Below are positions 25,416 to 34,907 of a DNA stretch of 64,000 nucleotides, piece after piece. The translations under genes and the position numbers were made by a program. The stretch spans positions 1 to 64,000 of the forward strand of contig NZ_JBMNUS010000009.1 in NCBI RefSeq assembly GCF_050946405.1. The letters run 5' to 3'. The notes below the pieces were generated by a model. It worked only from the letters and a program-made list of their open reading frames with translations. It did not search any database and was not told the DNA's origin. The first letter of the stretch is position 1; every line of letters starts with the position of its first letter. The stretch comes from Pseudochelatococcus sp050946405 (GTDB lineage Bacteria > Pseudomonadota > Alphaproteobacteria > Rhizobiales > Beijerinckiaceae).

Positions 25416-26858
25416 ATGAAGGCGCATGAATACGTCGGCTATGACGGAATTGGTCTCGCTCAACTGATCGCCAGGGGGCAGGTGCAGGTCTCCGATGTCG
25501 CCCGGGCAGCGCGCGCCGCGATCCGGGACACCAACCCCGCGGTCAACGCCGTTGTTGAAGATTGGTACGATGAGGTATCGTCGACGGCGGACAGGGCATC
25601 GCCGCTTTATGGCGTTCCGTTCCTGATCAAGGATCTTGCCATCACCATGGCGGGCAGGAAGAACGAACTCGGCAGCAAGCTGGCCGAGGGCATGGTTGCG
25701 GAGGCGGACAGCACCCTCATGACGCGTTTCAGGGATGCGGGACTGGTTACGCTCGGCCGCACGACAACGCCCGAATTCGCGATCAGCACCACGACCGAGG
25801 CCCGCTCGGTGGGGCCGAGCCGCAATCCCTGGAATACGGACTACAATTGCGGCGGATCGAGCGGGGGAGCGGGCGCGGCGGTGGCTGCCGGTATGGTCCC
25901 GCTGGCCCACGCCACGGATGGGGGCGGTTCGATCCGCGTTCCGGCGGCTGTCAACGGTGTGTTCGGCCTGAAGCCTACCCGCGGTCGGGTCTCCAACGGC
26001 CCCGCGCTCGATGAGGTCTGGAGCGGGCTGGTCTCGCAGCTTGGCGTCAGCCGCACCGTGCGGGACAGCGCCGCCATGCTCGATATCGCCAGCACCCTCG
26101 CAGTCGGTGAGCCCTATTATACGGCACGCCCGCAGGAGGGCTTCCTCGCATCCGCCGGCCGGGACCCCGGGCCGTTGAAGATCGGGCTGATGATCGATCC
26201 GCCCAACGGCGCCAGGACCGGGCCGGTCGTTGCCGCAGCCGTCAACGGGACGGCGAAGCTGCTGGAGGGGCTGGGACACGAGGTGGAGCCGGTCGGCTTC
26301 GACGCCGGCGTGAGCTGGGAAGCGTTCGTCCACGCCAACGCGCAGTTCTGGACGCTCAACACGGCCGCCTGGGTAGAGTACATTGCCGCGATCACGGGCC
26401 GTCCGATCGACGAGGCGTTTCTTGAGAAGGTCACCCTCGCCACCCATAAATACGGCATGGCGGTCAGCGGCATGGACGTGCTGGGCGCGCTGGCGACGCG
26501 TAACACCGTTGCCCGTGCGCTCGGCGGTTATTTCCGGAAGTACGATGTGCTGATGACGCCGACCATGCCGGAACTGCCCCTGAAGGTAGGCGAGTACAAC
26601 ACGGTTCAGGACGACGTGGACGGGCTCGGCTGGGTGAGCCACGTCTTCACGCAGTCGCCGTTCACGGCGCTCGCCAACCTCGCCGGTGTGCCGTCGATGT
26701 CCGTCCCGTCCGGTTTCGACACGGCGACCGGATTGCCCATCGGTGCGATGTTCAGTGCCCGCTTCGGCAATGACGGCACGCTTTTCAGCCTTGCGGGGCA
26801 GATCGAGCGGGCGGCGCCGTGGAGCGGGCGGGTGCCCCCTGTCTGGGCGGGGAAATAG
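25416..26858 (+). CDS. Amidase-signature family enzyme
   Basis: A 480-residue amidase. The catalytic Ser-cisSer-Lys triad is Lys72 (FLIKDLA), the GGSSGG serine (148/149) and Ser172 in TDGGGSIRVPA. It hydrolyses a carboxamide to the acid and ammonia; substrate not predictable. ATG 25416 follows AGGGGAAG by six bases; the frame upstream of it has no similarity. It opens the amide-use island and lies upstream of the AmiC gene. Confidence 0.9.
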   Translation: MKAHEYVGYDGIGLAQLIARGQVQVSDVARAARAAIRDTNPAVNAVVEDWYDEVSSTADRASPLYGVPFLIKDLAITMAGRKNELGSKLAEGMVAEADSTLMTRFRDAGLVTLGRTTTPEFAISTTTEARSVGPSRNPWNTDYNCGGSSGGAGAAVAAGMVPLAHATDGGGSIRVPAAVNGVFGLKPTRGRVSNGPALDEVWSGLVSQLGVSRTVRDSAAMLDIASTLAVGEPYYTARPQEGFLASAGRDPGPLKIGLMIDPPNGARTGPVVAAAVNGTAKLLEGLGHEVEPVGFDAGVSWEAFVHANAQFWTLNTAAWVEYIAAITGRPIDEAFLEKVTLATHKYGMAVSGMDVLGALATRNTVARALGGYFRKYDVLMTPTMPELPLKVGEYNTVQDDVDGLGWVSHVFTQSPFTALANLAGVPSMSVPSGFDTATGLPIGAMFSARFGNDGTLFSLAGQIERAAPWSGRVPPVWAGK

Positions 26859-27053
26859 CGCTCGACACAAATGGCATTGTCGCGGCCGTCGGCTGGGGTT
26901 ATGCTCTCGCGTCGAAAGCCATCCGCACGCCGGCGAACTGGCGAGCTGCGGGGAGGCCTTGTTTCTCGGCCCGAAGTTCACGAAGCGATCCGTGCGCGCT
27001 CTCGCGCAGCCGGGATGGCGTGGACGGACTCAACTCACATCTCTGGGGCGTGT

Positions 27054-28184
27054 ATGGCAAATACATCTTCGTCCGAGCCCTGGCGCGTAGGGGTTCTCTT
27101 CTCGCGCACGGGCCACCTGTCGAACATCGAGAACACCCAATACATGGGCACGATGGTTGCCATCCGTGAGATCAACGATGCCGGGGGCATCCATGGTCGG
27201 GAGCTTGTCGCGCAGAGTTACGATCCGGCTTCCGACAACAATCTGTTCCGCGACTATTCTCGCAGGATGCTCGTCGACGATGGACTGAGCACCATCTTCG
27301 GCTGTTATAGCTCTTCAAGCCGGCGGGCGATCCTGCCGATCGTCGAACGGTTCAACGGACTGCTCTGGTATCCGACGCCGCACGAGGGCTTCGAGTGTTC
27401 GCCCAACGTGATCTACACGGGCGCCTCGCCGAACCAGAACAGCGTGGCGCTGGCGAACTATCTTTCCGAGAATTACGGCAAACGGGTTTATTTCGTAGGG
27501 TCGGATTACGTCTTCCCGCGCGAATCCAACAGGATCATGCGTCACCTGCTGACAGTGCGCGGATGCGAGGTCGTCGGCGAGAGATATGTGCCCACCCGAG
27601 CCAAACGCCAGGATTTCCTTCCCGTCTTCAACGACGTCAAGCGGCTGCAGCCGGACGTGATTTTCTCGACCGTCATCGGCGATGCCACGTCGTTATTCTA
27701 CCAGACCTACGCCCAATATGGCTTCTCGCCCAATCGCATGCCGATCTTCAGTCTGACCACCACCGAGTCGGAGAACAGGGCGATGGGAGCGGACGTGGCC
27801 GAAGGCCACTTCACCGTGGCATCCTATTTCCAGACCGTGGAAAGTGCGAGCAACGCGGAGTTCGTCCGGCGCAGCAAGCGCATGTACGGCAGCGATCTGG
27901 AAACCAACGTCTGTATGGAGGCGGCCTATTACCAGGTCCATCTCTTCAGGGCGGCGCTGGAACTGGCCGGTACCATGGATGCCGACATCCTGCGGCCGGC
28001 CGTGCAGGGCACCGAACTCTCCGCTCCTCAGGGGGTGGTCGGCATCCATTTGCGATGGGGACAGAGCAATGTCTGGTCTCGTGTCGGGCGCGCGTCCCGC
28101 AACGGGCAGTTCAAGATCGTCTCCCAGTCGCGCAATGCCGTGGAGACCGATCCTTTTCTGGTCCAGGTCACTCAGGCGTCGTAA
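27054..28184 (+). CDS. amiC: AmiC-type amide sensor
   Basis: A 376-residue periplasmic-binding-protein-fold protein without a signal peptide, close in layout to Pseudomonas AmiC: VGVLFSRTGHLSNIENTQYM, FGCYSSSSRRAILPIVERF, LWYPTPHEGFECSPNVIYTG and SDYVFPRESNRIMRHL. In Pseudomonas this cytosolic protein binds AmiR until an amide releases it. ATG 27054 aligns with the AmiC start; the frame is open to 26871 without similarity. The amiR gene follows after three bases. Confidence 0.88.
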   Translation: MANTSSSEPWRVGVLFSRTGHLSNIENTQYMGTMVAIREINDAGGIHGRELVAQSYDPASDNNLFRDYSRRMLVDDGLSTIFGCYSSSSRRAILPIVERFNGLLWYPTPHEGFECSPNVIYTGASPNQNSVALANYLSENYGKRVYFVGSDYVFPRESNRIMRHLLTVRGCEVVGERYVPTRAKRQDFLPVFNDVKRLQPDVIFSTVIGDATSLFYQTYAQYGFSPNRMPIFSLTTTESENRAMGADVAEGHFTVASYFQTVESASNAEFVRRSKRMYGSDLETNVCMEAAYYQVHLFRAALELAGTMDADILRPAVQGTELSAPQGVVGIHLRWGQSNVWSRVGRASRNGQFKIVSQSRNAVETDPFLVQVTQAS

Positions 28185-28187
28185 ATC

Positions 28188-28793
28188 ATGAAGGGCAGCA
28201 AAGTACTTGAGCGGCTTTCACGCCTGAACATCCTGCTGGTGTCACAGCCCGACGAGCAGGGGCAGAGCCTGGCACGGGAACTCCAGCACACACGCGCTGC
28301 CGTCGAGCGGCGCTGGCCGTGCCCGGAAAAGGTCGGCGTGGATTGCGACATGGTTGTCTGCGACTTCTTCGCGGGTATCGAGCGCAGGTATCCATGGGTT
28401 CCCGGCGAAGCCACCGCTGCCATCGTGCTCCTGCTTCCGGTCAACGGAAGCACGGATCCCGACGCGATCCATGCGGCGCTGCCGGATGCGCTGCTGACGC
28501 GGCCGGTCATCCCGTCCGCCGTCGTCCCCGCTCTCTCGCTCGCCTGGGATCATTTCAGCTACCACCGCCGGCAAAGCACCCGCATCAATCAGCTCGACGA
28601 GAATATCCGCGTGCTGCGGGACGTGGAGCGCGCCAAGACAATTCTGATGGAGGAACGAAAAATAAGTGAAATCAGCGCGTTCGAGTCTCTCCGGAAAGAA
28701 GCGATGGAGAAACGGACAAAGATTTCCACAATCGCGAAATGGATCGTTGACAGCAGAGATCGCCGCGTGTGGCGTTACTACCACGTCATATAG
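28188..28793 (+). CDS. amiR: AmiR-type ANTAR antiterminator
   Basis: A 201-residue protein with a degenerate receiver-like domain (residues 12-130, without a phosphorylatable Asp cluster), a coiled coil (STRINQLDENIRVLRDVERA) and a C-terminal ANTAR RNA-binding domain (AKTILMEERKISEISAFESL, then RKEAMEKRTKISTIAKWIVD). AmiR frees operon transcription by RNA antitermination once AmiC binds an amide. A terminator-bearing leader begins right after this gene. Confidence 0.88.
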   Translation: MKGSKVLERLSRLNILLVSQPDEQGQSLARELQHTRAAVERRWPCPEKVGVDCDMVVCDFFAGIERRYPWVPGEATAAIVLLLPVNGSTDPDAIHAALPDALLTRPVIPSAVVPALSLAWDHFSYHRRQSTRINQLDENIRVLRDVERAKTILMEERKISEISAFESLRKEAMEKRTKISTIAKWIVDSRDRRVWRYYHVI

Positions 28794-28834
28794 TACGCTA
28801 GAAAAGCCTGCTCGACGTGCTGGTAAGAATGCCG

Positions 28835-28893
28835 GCCAAATTTATGGCAAAACCGCCTCACGATAGACCTTGATTGGTCTCGTGGGGTTTTTT
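28835..28893 (+). promoter_or_regulatory. Leader with intrinsic terminator, candidate AmiR target
   Basis: Between amiR and the binding-protein gene, a hairpin of CCTCACG plus AGACC pairs with GGTCT plus CGTGGGG around the six-base loop TTGATT (28856-28887) and is followed by six T residues: a strong intrinsic terminator. A smaller hairpin, GCCA-AATTTA-TGGC (28835-28848), also with a six-base loop, precedes it. ANTAR proteins are known to act on tandem hexaloop hairpins overlapping terminators. The loops do not clearly show the expected A1 and G4, so the match is structural only. Confidence 0.6.
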
Positions 28894-28928
28894 CGTTCGC
28901 GCTTCTCGAAAATAAGGGGAACGGAGTA

Positions 28929-29970
28929 ATGCGCAGGCGAGACTTTTTGAGGAATGCGGCGGCTGCGGCGGCTGGTTCCGCAAGCGGATTTCCGCATATC
29001 TGGAGCAAGGCGGGGGGTGCGTTCGCAGCAGGCGGCGATATCAGCGTAGGCGTTCTGTTTTCTCAGACAGGCGGGCTGTCGATCATCGAAAAGGCGCTCT
29101 CGGACGCGACCTTGATGGCGATCAGCGAGATCAACGCCAGCGGCGGCATCGGTGGAAGGCGGCTCAAGGCCATCGTGGAAGACGGGGCTTCCGACCCGAA
29201 AACTTACAACGAGAAGGTATCCAAGCTCGTCATTCAGGACCGGGTGCCCACGGTGTTCGGCTCCTACTCGTCGGCAAGCCGGAAAGCCGTGCTGCCCGTC
29301 GTAGAGAGGCGGCGCAACCTGTATTTCTACCCGACCTTTTACGAAGGCTATGAGTGCTCCAAAAACGTCGTCTACACCAACGCCGTGCCGAACCAGCAGC
29401 TTGCCAATTATATTCCCTGGATCGTGAACACGCTGGGCAGGAAAAAATTCTTCATCGTCGGGTCGAACTACATATATCCAAAAGAAATGGCCAAGGTCTG
29501 CAAGATACTCATCGAGCAGAACGGCGCCGAATGGGTGGCCGACGAGTATCTCGAACTCGGGCATTCCGAATGGGGTGCGATGGTCAAGAAGATCAAGGAT
29601 TCCGGTTGCGACGTCGTGCTCTCGAACGTCGTCGGCGACTCGCTGGTCGCTTTCTACCGCGAGTTCAGGAATCAGGGCCTGACCCATGACAAGCTGCCCA
29701 TCTGCGCGACGGTGACGTCGGAGATGGAGATCGCCGCCATGGGTGCGGAGTTCGCTGCCGGCAGCTACACCTCCTTTCCCTACTTTCAGGCGATCCAGAC
29801 GGACGTCAACCAGGCGTTCATCGAGCGTTACCGCAAGTTCGTCAACAATCCCAAGGCAGTGACCCACGCCGCGCTCGCTTCCAGCTATTTCCAGGTCTTC
29901 CTGTGGAAGCAGGCGGTCGAGAAGGCGGGCGAGGCGTTGCCGGAGGCCGTTCTGGCGGTGATCGGCGGCC
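28929..29970 (+). pseudogene. Amide/urea-type ABC substrate-binding protein, 3' end lost
   Basis: It starts with a twin-arginine signal (MRRRDFLRNAAAAAAG) and continues as a UrtA/FmdD-like binding protein: ISVGVLFSQTGGLSIIEKAL, FGSYSSASRKAVLPVVERR, YPTFYEGYECSKNVVYTN and SNYIYPKEMAKVCKILIEQ. At about base 29970, after EALPEAVLAVIGG, similarity ends and the DNA becomes UrtD sequence in another frame. The C-terminal part is missing, and the reading frame runs on as nonsense to 30353. It was probably the extracellular receptor of the importer below. Confidence 0.8.
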
Positions 29971-30666
29971 AAGGCAGTCGACGGCGTATCGATGATCATC
30001 GGCGACGGCGAACTGCGGATCCTGCTCGGGGCCAACGGCGCCGGCAAGACGACATTGATGGACTTGATCTCCGGCAAGACGAAATCCACCGCGGGACGGG
30101 TCTTTCTCTACGATCGGGAAATCACGAACCTTCAGGAATACGAGATCGCAAGGGCCGGCGTCGGCCGCAAGTTCCAGATACCGAGCGTTTTCCGGGACCT
30201 GACCGTCCGGGAGAACCTGTCGGTGGCGGCCATGCCCGCCCCCGATGTGAGGCGCAATCTCGGCATCCGGCAGCCTTCCGACCGGCGGCATGTGCTCGAG
30301 GAGATCATCGCGTTGACGGCGCTCGAGGACGTGCTCTCCACGCGCGCCGGTGACCTGTCGCATGGCCAGATGCAGTGGCTGGAACTCGGCATGCTGATCG
30401 CGCAGGGCGCCAAGATGATCCTGCTCGACGAGCCGACCGCCGGCATGACACAGGGCGAGACGCGCAAGACCTCCCAGATCATCAACCGCCTGAAGGGCCG
30501 GCATACCATCCTGGTGGTCGAGCATGACATGGCGTTCGTGCGCGAGATCGCCCAGAAGATCACCGTGATGCATCTGGGAAAGGTCCTGGCAGAAGGATCG
30601 ATCGCCGAGATCGAGGCGAACCCGGACGTGCGGGCGGCGTATCTCGGCAGCGGGGGGATCCACTGA
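29971..30666 (+). pseudogene. UrtD-type ABC ATPase, 5' end lost
   Basis: From 29971 the frame reads KAVDGVSMIIGDGELRILLG then ANGAGKTT (Walker A), with FQIPSVFRDLTVRENL, signature LSHGQMQWLELG and Walker B ILLDEPTAG, as in UrtD/LivG proteins. About 20 N-terminal residues and the start codon are missing at the junction with the binding-protein gene. A short product could start at ATG 29992, with Walker A kept. It overlaps the next ATPase gene by one base. Confidence 0.8.
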
Positions 30667-31361
30667 TGCTTTCCCTTCACCGGATCGATAGCTATTACGG
30701 GCGCAGCCACACGCTTCACGGCGTCAGCCTCGCCGTCGAGCGGGGCGGCTTCCTCGCGGTGCTGGGCCGCAACAGCGTCGGCAAGACGACGCTCCTGAAA
30801 TCCATCATGGGCCTGACGGATCGCGTCACGGGTTCGATCAGGATGGACGGCGCGGAGATCGTATCGTTCGAGACCCACCGGCGGGCGCGGGCCGGCATCG
30901 GCTACGTGCCGCAGGGGCGCGAGATCATTCCCGATTTCACCGTGCGGGAAAACATCATCATGGGTGGTTTTGCCGGCGCCGCGCCGGGCAATCGCCCCCC
31001 GCCGCTCGTGTCGGAACTCTTCCCCTATATCGTCGAGAATCTCGACCGCAAGGGCGTGTTCCTTTCGGGCGGCCAGCAGCAGCAGCTTGCGATTTCGCGG
31101 GCGCTCGCGGCCAATCCCCGTCTGTTGCTGCTCGACGAGCCCACGGAGGGCATCCAGCCCAATATCGTCGAGCAGATCGAAAACGCCATCATCACGCTCA
31201 ATCGGAAGTTCGGCATCACGACCGTTCTCGTGGACCAGAACATCCAGTTCGCGCGCCGTGCGGCCAGGACCTTCGCCATCCTGGAAAAGGGGCAGGTCGT
31301 CGCGCAGGGCCCGATCCACCAGCTCACGGACGAGCTCGTCCACCGGCACATGGCCATTTGA
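30666..31361 (+). CDS. UrtE/LivF-type ABC ATPase
   Basis: A 231-residue ATPase: Walker A GRNSVGKT (residues 34-41), GYVPQGREIIPDFTVRENI, signature LSGGQQQQ, Walker B LLLLDEPTEG. It matches UrtE, the second ATPase of urea/short-amide importers. The permease genes (urtB, urtC) that normally lie between the binding protein and UrtD are absent, so this intact ATPase probably has no local transporter to drive. Confidence 0.85.
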   Translation: MLSLHRIDSYYGRSHTLHGVSLAVERGGFLAVLGRNSVGKTTLLKSIMGLTDRVTGSIRMDGAEIVSFETHRRARAGIGYVPQGREIIPDFTVRENIIMGGFAGAAPGNRPPPLVSELFPYIVENLDRKGVFLSGGQQQQLAISRALAANPRLLLLDEPTEGIQPNIVEQIENAIITLNRKFGITTVLVDQNIQFARRAARTFAILEKGQVVAQGPIHQLTDELVHRHMAI

Positions 31362-31401
31362 CGAGCCGTCAGCGGAGACCCGCGTTCATAAGGAGGAGAA
31401 C

Positions 31402-32439
31402 ATGATTCACGGGGATATCACCAGCAACAAGGACACGGTCGGCACCGCTGTCATCAACTATCCCATGCCGCGCCTGCATGACCGGGCCGGCGTCCTGAAG
31501 AACTGCCGGAAGATCGCGGACATCGTCCGCAACACCAAGCAGGGGTTGCCCGGCCTCGACCTCATCATCTTCCCGGAATATTCGACGCACGGGATCATGT
31601 ACGACCAGAAGGAGATGATGGAGACGGCTTCCGTCATCCCCGGCGAGGAAACGGAAATCTTCGCCCAGGCCTGCCGGGACGCGGGCGTATGGGGCGTGTT
31701 CTCGTTGACCGGCGAGCGGCACGAGCAGCATCCCGACAAGGCTCCCTACAACACGCTCATCCTGATGAACGATAAAGGAGAGATCGTCCAGAAGTACCGC
31801 AAGATCATGCCGTGGGTGCCGATCGAAGGCTGGTATCCGGGCAACTGCACCTACGTCGCGGACGGGCCGAAGGGGCTCAAGATCTCGCTCATCATCTGCA
31901 ATGACGGGGACTTCCCGGAAATCTGGCGCGATTGCGCCATGCGGGGCGCCGAGCTGATCATCCGCTGTCAGGGTTATATGTATCCGGCGCAGGAGCAGAC
32001 GGTGCGCATGTCGGAGGCGATGGCCTGGGCCAACAACGCCTATGTCGCCGTCGCCAACGCCGCCGGCTATGATGGCGTCTACACCTACTTCGGCAATTCC
32101 GCGCTGATAGGGTTCGACGGCCGGACCCTCGGTCGCTACGGAGCAGAGGAGATGGGCATGCAGTTTGCCGCCCTGTCGGTCTCGCAGATCCGGAATGCGC
32201 GCCGCACCGCGACGTCCAGCAACCATCTCTACAAGCTCCTGCATCGCGGCTACACCGGGATGATCAATTCCGGCGACGGCGAGGAAGGGACGAACTACCT
32301 GCCCTTCGACTTCTATCGCAAGTGGGCCACCGATCCCGAAGGGACGAAGGAGATGGTGGAGGCGATCACGCGCCCCACGCCGGGCACCCAGGAAAACCCG
32401 ATGGCCGGTATCCCGGACGAGCGCAGCGCTCACCGCTAG
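31402..32439 (+). CDS. amiE: Aliphatic amidase
   Basis: A 345-residue nitrilase-superfamily amidase. The catalytic residues sit at the same numbers as in Pseudomonas AmiE: Glu59 (FPEYS), Lys134 (KYRKIMPW), Glu142 (VPIEGW) and Cys166 (IICNDG). Length and the conserved ELIIRCQGYMYPA, WANNAYVAVANAAGYDGVY and GFDGRTLG segments fit AmiE rather than formamidase AmiF. It hydrolyses short aliphatic amides to acids and ammonia. A good ribosome-binding site (AAGGAGGAG) precedes ATG 31402. Expression probably depends on the AmiC/AmiR leader upstream. Confidence 0.93.
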   Translation: MIHGDITSNKDTVGTAVINYPMPRLHDRAGVLKNCRKIADIVRNTKQGLPGLDLIIFPEYSTHGIMYDQKEMMETASVIPGEETEIFAQACRDAGVWGVFSLTGERHEQHPDKAPYNTLILMNDKGEIVQKYRKIMPWVPIEGWYPGNCTYVADGPKGLKISLIICNDGDFPEIWRDCAMRGAELIIRCQGYMYPAQEQTVRMSEAMAWANNAYVAVANAAGYDGVYTYFGNSALIGFDGRTLGRYGAEEMGMQFAALSVSQIRNARRTATSSNHLYKLLHRGYTGMINSGDGEEGTNYLPFDFYRKWATDPEGTKEMVEAITRPTPGTQENPMAGIPDERSAHR

Positions 32440-32493
32440 GCATGCATGGGGCGGCCGCGGCCGCCCCACCGTTCTCTTCGAAGCAGGTCGGAC

Positions 32494-33300
32494 ATGAGCA
32501 ACGAACTCGACAACTATCGCATCGGCGATGAACCGTACTATCGCGCCTCCGGCAACGAGGTGCAGCTCTTCGAGGCCGCCTATGCGCTGCGCATGCCGGT
32601 CATGCTGAAAGGGCCGACGGGCAGCGGAAAGACACGTTTCGTAGAGCATATGGCCTGGCGGCTCGGAAAGCCTCTGGTCACCGTCGCCTGTCATGAGGAC
32701 ATGACCGCTTCCGATCTGGTCGGGCGCTTCCTGCTGGACGGTCAAGGCACGGTCTGGGAGGACGGACCGCTGACGCGCGCCGTGCGGTACGGCGGCATCT
32801 GTTATCTCGACGAGATCGTCGAGGCGCGTCAGGACACGACCGTGGTCATCCACCCCCTGACCGACAACCGGCGCATCCTGCCGCTCGAGAAGAAAAACGA
32901 ACTCGTCCGCGCGCATGCGGACTTCCAGCTCGTGATTTCCTACAACCCCGGCTACCAGAGCGTGATCAAGGACCTGAAGGAGTCGACCAAGCAGCGCTTC
33001 GCCGCGTTGGATTTCGACTATCCCGATCAGGCGGTCGAGGCCGAAATCCTTTTTCATGAAGCCGGCGTGGACGGCGGCGTGGCGAGCCAGTTGGTGAACA
33101 TCGGCCGGAAGTCGCGGAATCTCCGTGGCCATGGCCTGGACGAGGGTGCCTCCACGCGGATGCTCGTGCAAGCGGGACGTCTGCATGCACGGGGCATTCC
33201 GCTCGCTGACGCCTGCGACATGGCGCTCACCATGCCGCTGACGGACGACCGCGACATACGCGACGCCCTGACCGCAACGATTGCAGCGGTGACGGGGTGA
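32494..33300 (+). CDS. CbbQ/NorQ-type MoxR AAA ATPase
   Basis: A 268-residue single-domain AAA ATPase: Walker A GPTGSGKT (residues 40-47), Walker B ICYLDE (102-107), sensor ISYNPGYQ. The sequence is of the CbbQ/NirQ/NorQ class, which with a VWA-domain partner remodels or metallates target enzymes. Its partner follows with overlapping stop/start. The ami operon of Pseudomonas also contains an ATPase gene (amiB). Here the neighbour AmiE or the importer may be the target; this is inference. Confidence 0.85.
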   Translation: MSNELDNYRIGDEPYYRASGNEVQLFEAAYALRMPVMLKGPTGSGKTRFVEHMAWRLGKPLVTVACHEDMTASDLVGRFLLDGQGTVWEDGPLTRAVRYGGICYLDEIVEARQDTTVVIHPLTDNRRILPLEKKNELVRAHADFQLVISYNPGYQSVIKDLKESTKQRFAALDFDYPDQAVEAEILFHEAGVDGGVASQLVNIGRKSRNLRGHGLDEGASTRMLVQAGRLHARGIPLADACDMALTMPLTDDRDIRDALTATIAAVTG

Positions 33301-33302
33301 TC

Positions 33303-34874
33303 ATGCGCATCGTTCAGCCAGACTCCTTGGATGCAGCCGATTTTGCGCCGGGCCGTTCCGAAGAGGTGGTCGAGGATGTCGTCGACCGCCCGCGCCGCCT
33401 CTTGCGCGACACCGATTTTGCATCCTGGCGCCGACAGGTCACGGATATCGCGCCGCTGGGCGAGGTGGCCCTGCTGGATCTGGCGGATGCGTCGATGAGC
33501 TGTCTGGGCAAATTCGATGCCTCCGCCATGCTCAAGCTCGGGGAAACCTGCCTGCATGTCGGCGAACTGGCGGATGACGACATGGCAAGGACGATGCTGC
33601 GCGTGGCGAGGAGCGCCGTTCACCACGCGCCGTCCGGCGCCGTCTACGCGGAGTATCTCGACGCGCTGGTGACCGTCGCGCGGCAGATGCCGCTGGCCCT
33701 GCCAAGCCTTTTCGATCGGCAGGCGGACATCCTGCCGGTGCTCGACGCCCGGAAGCTGAAGCACTGGATCGGCGCGCGCCTTGCTATCTCGGCCTGGGAC
33801 AAGGATGGCGGGCGGGCCTACTTCAGGCTCGAGTCCGGGGAGGCGAAGCGCCTTCTGTCCCAGATGAGCGGCAATGTCGCGTTCGATGACGTCGCGGTGA
33901 GCGTCGGAGCCTTTCTGAGGGCTTTGTGGGGCTTCCATCCCGTGATCGTTTCGGTCTCCGGGGAGACCATACCCCAAGGCGCACGCACTTCTTTTTCCGG
34001 ATCGTTCGTCCGCGTCCCGGAGTTTTATCCCGGTACGAACGGCGAGGTTGCCGCGCGGCAGTTCCGCGGGGCGCTGGCGCACATCGCCGCGCACATGGTC
34101 CATGGCCGCGGCCCGGAGGTCGTGGGCAAGCTCAAGCCCGTGCAGGTGGCGCTGATCTCGCTGATCGAGGATGCGCGGGTGGAGAACCTCGCCGCCGAGG
34201 AACTGCCCGGACTCGGGAAGTTGTGGGCTGGTCTTCACACGGCCTTGCCGGGGGCGGCCGTCACGGTGGACAAGCTGTTGGCGCGGCTGTCGCGCGCCCT
34301 TGCCGATCCAGATTACATCGATGGCAATCCCTGGGTCGAAAAGGGGAGGCGGTTGTTTTTCGAGCAGCGCGGGAGTTGGGGGGAGGAGGGCTTCAGCCGT
34401 GCGCTCGGGGGCGCCCTGGGACACGACCTCGGCCAGATGCGCATTCCGTTCAATGCCAAGACCTATGTCGTGCAGCCCGGCTACCGCGACGACAATTCCG
34501 GCTTGTGGGAGCGCCGGCCCGAAGACGATTCCGGAGACTTGAGGGGCATGCTGTCGACCCGGCTGGGAGCGGCGCTGCGCCATTCCGGCGCGCGGCTGGC
34601 GCGCCAGCGCTCGGAGCGGCGCCTTGTGCTGGTCGTGACGGATGGCGAGCCGTCGGACATCGACGTCGCCGACGAGCGCTACCTCGTCGAGGATGCCCGC
34701 CAGGCGGTGCATGAGCTGAACCACGGCGGCATTGATGTCTTCGCGGCGGCGCTGGGGTCGCACGGCCGGTCCAGCCTGCCGCGCATGTTCTCGCGGCGCG
34801 GGTACATGGCGATCGACAGCATCGAGCAACTGCCGCTGCACCTGACCAAGATCTATCACCGACTCGCGGGCTGA
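33303..34874 (+). CDS. CbbO/NorD-type protein, MIDAS segment apparently missing
   Basis: A 523-residue protein (ATG 33303, or the overlapping GTG 33297). The N-terminal and middle parts are CbbO/NorD-like. The C-terminus keeps the late VWA motifs (STRLGAALRHSGARLA, LVLVVTDGEPSDIDV, DARQAVHELN). The segment that normally precedes these, with the metal-binding DxSxS (LLLLDLSxST), is not present. Instead, PFNAKTYVVQPGYRDDNSG leads directly to the STRLG motif. With 523 residues it is shorter than usual CbbO or NorD proteins. It is cotranscribed with its AAA partner. Confidence 0.75.
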   Translation: MRIVQPDSLDAADFAPGRSEEVVEDVVDRPRRLLRDTDFASWRRQVTDIAPLGEVALLDLADASMSCLGKFDASAMLKLGETCLHVGELADDDMARTMLRVARSAVHHAPSGAVYAEYLDALVTVARQMPLALPSLFDRQADILPVLDARKLKHWIGARLAISAWDKDGGRAYFRLESGEAKRLLSQMSGNVAFDDVAVSVGAFLRALWGFHPVIVSVSGETIPQGARTSFSGSFVRVPEFYPGTNGEVAARQFRGALAHIAAHMVHGRGPEVVGKLKPVQVALISLIEDARVENLAAEELPGLGKLWAGLHTALPGAAVTVDKLLARLSRALADPDYIDGNPWVEKGRRLFFEQRGSWGEEGFSRALGGALGHDLGQMRIPFNAKTYVVQPGYRDDNSGLWERRPEDDSGDLRGMLSTRLGAALRHSGARLARQRSERRLVLVVTDGEPSDIDVADERYLVEDARQAVHELNHGGIDVFAAALGSHGRSSLPRMFSRRGYMAIDSIEQLPLHLTKIYHRLAG

Positions 34875-34907
34875 CCGTCGCTGAGCCACAGCTTGAAGAG
34901 GGAAGGA

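Noticed and set aside
28929..30353. The binding-protein frame read as a 474-aa protein
   Set aside because: After about residue 347 the translation is the wrong frame of the UrtD gene and has no meaning.
31402..32439. Formamidase (AmiF) as an alternative for the amidase
   Set aside because: N-terminus, length and the WANNAYVAVANAAG region agree with AmiE, not AmiF.
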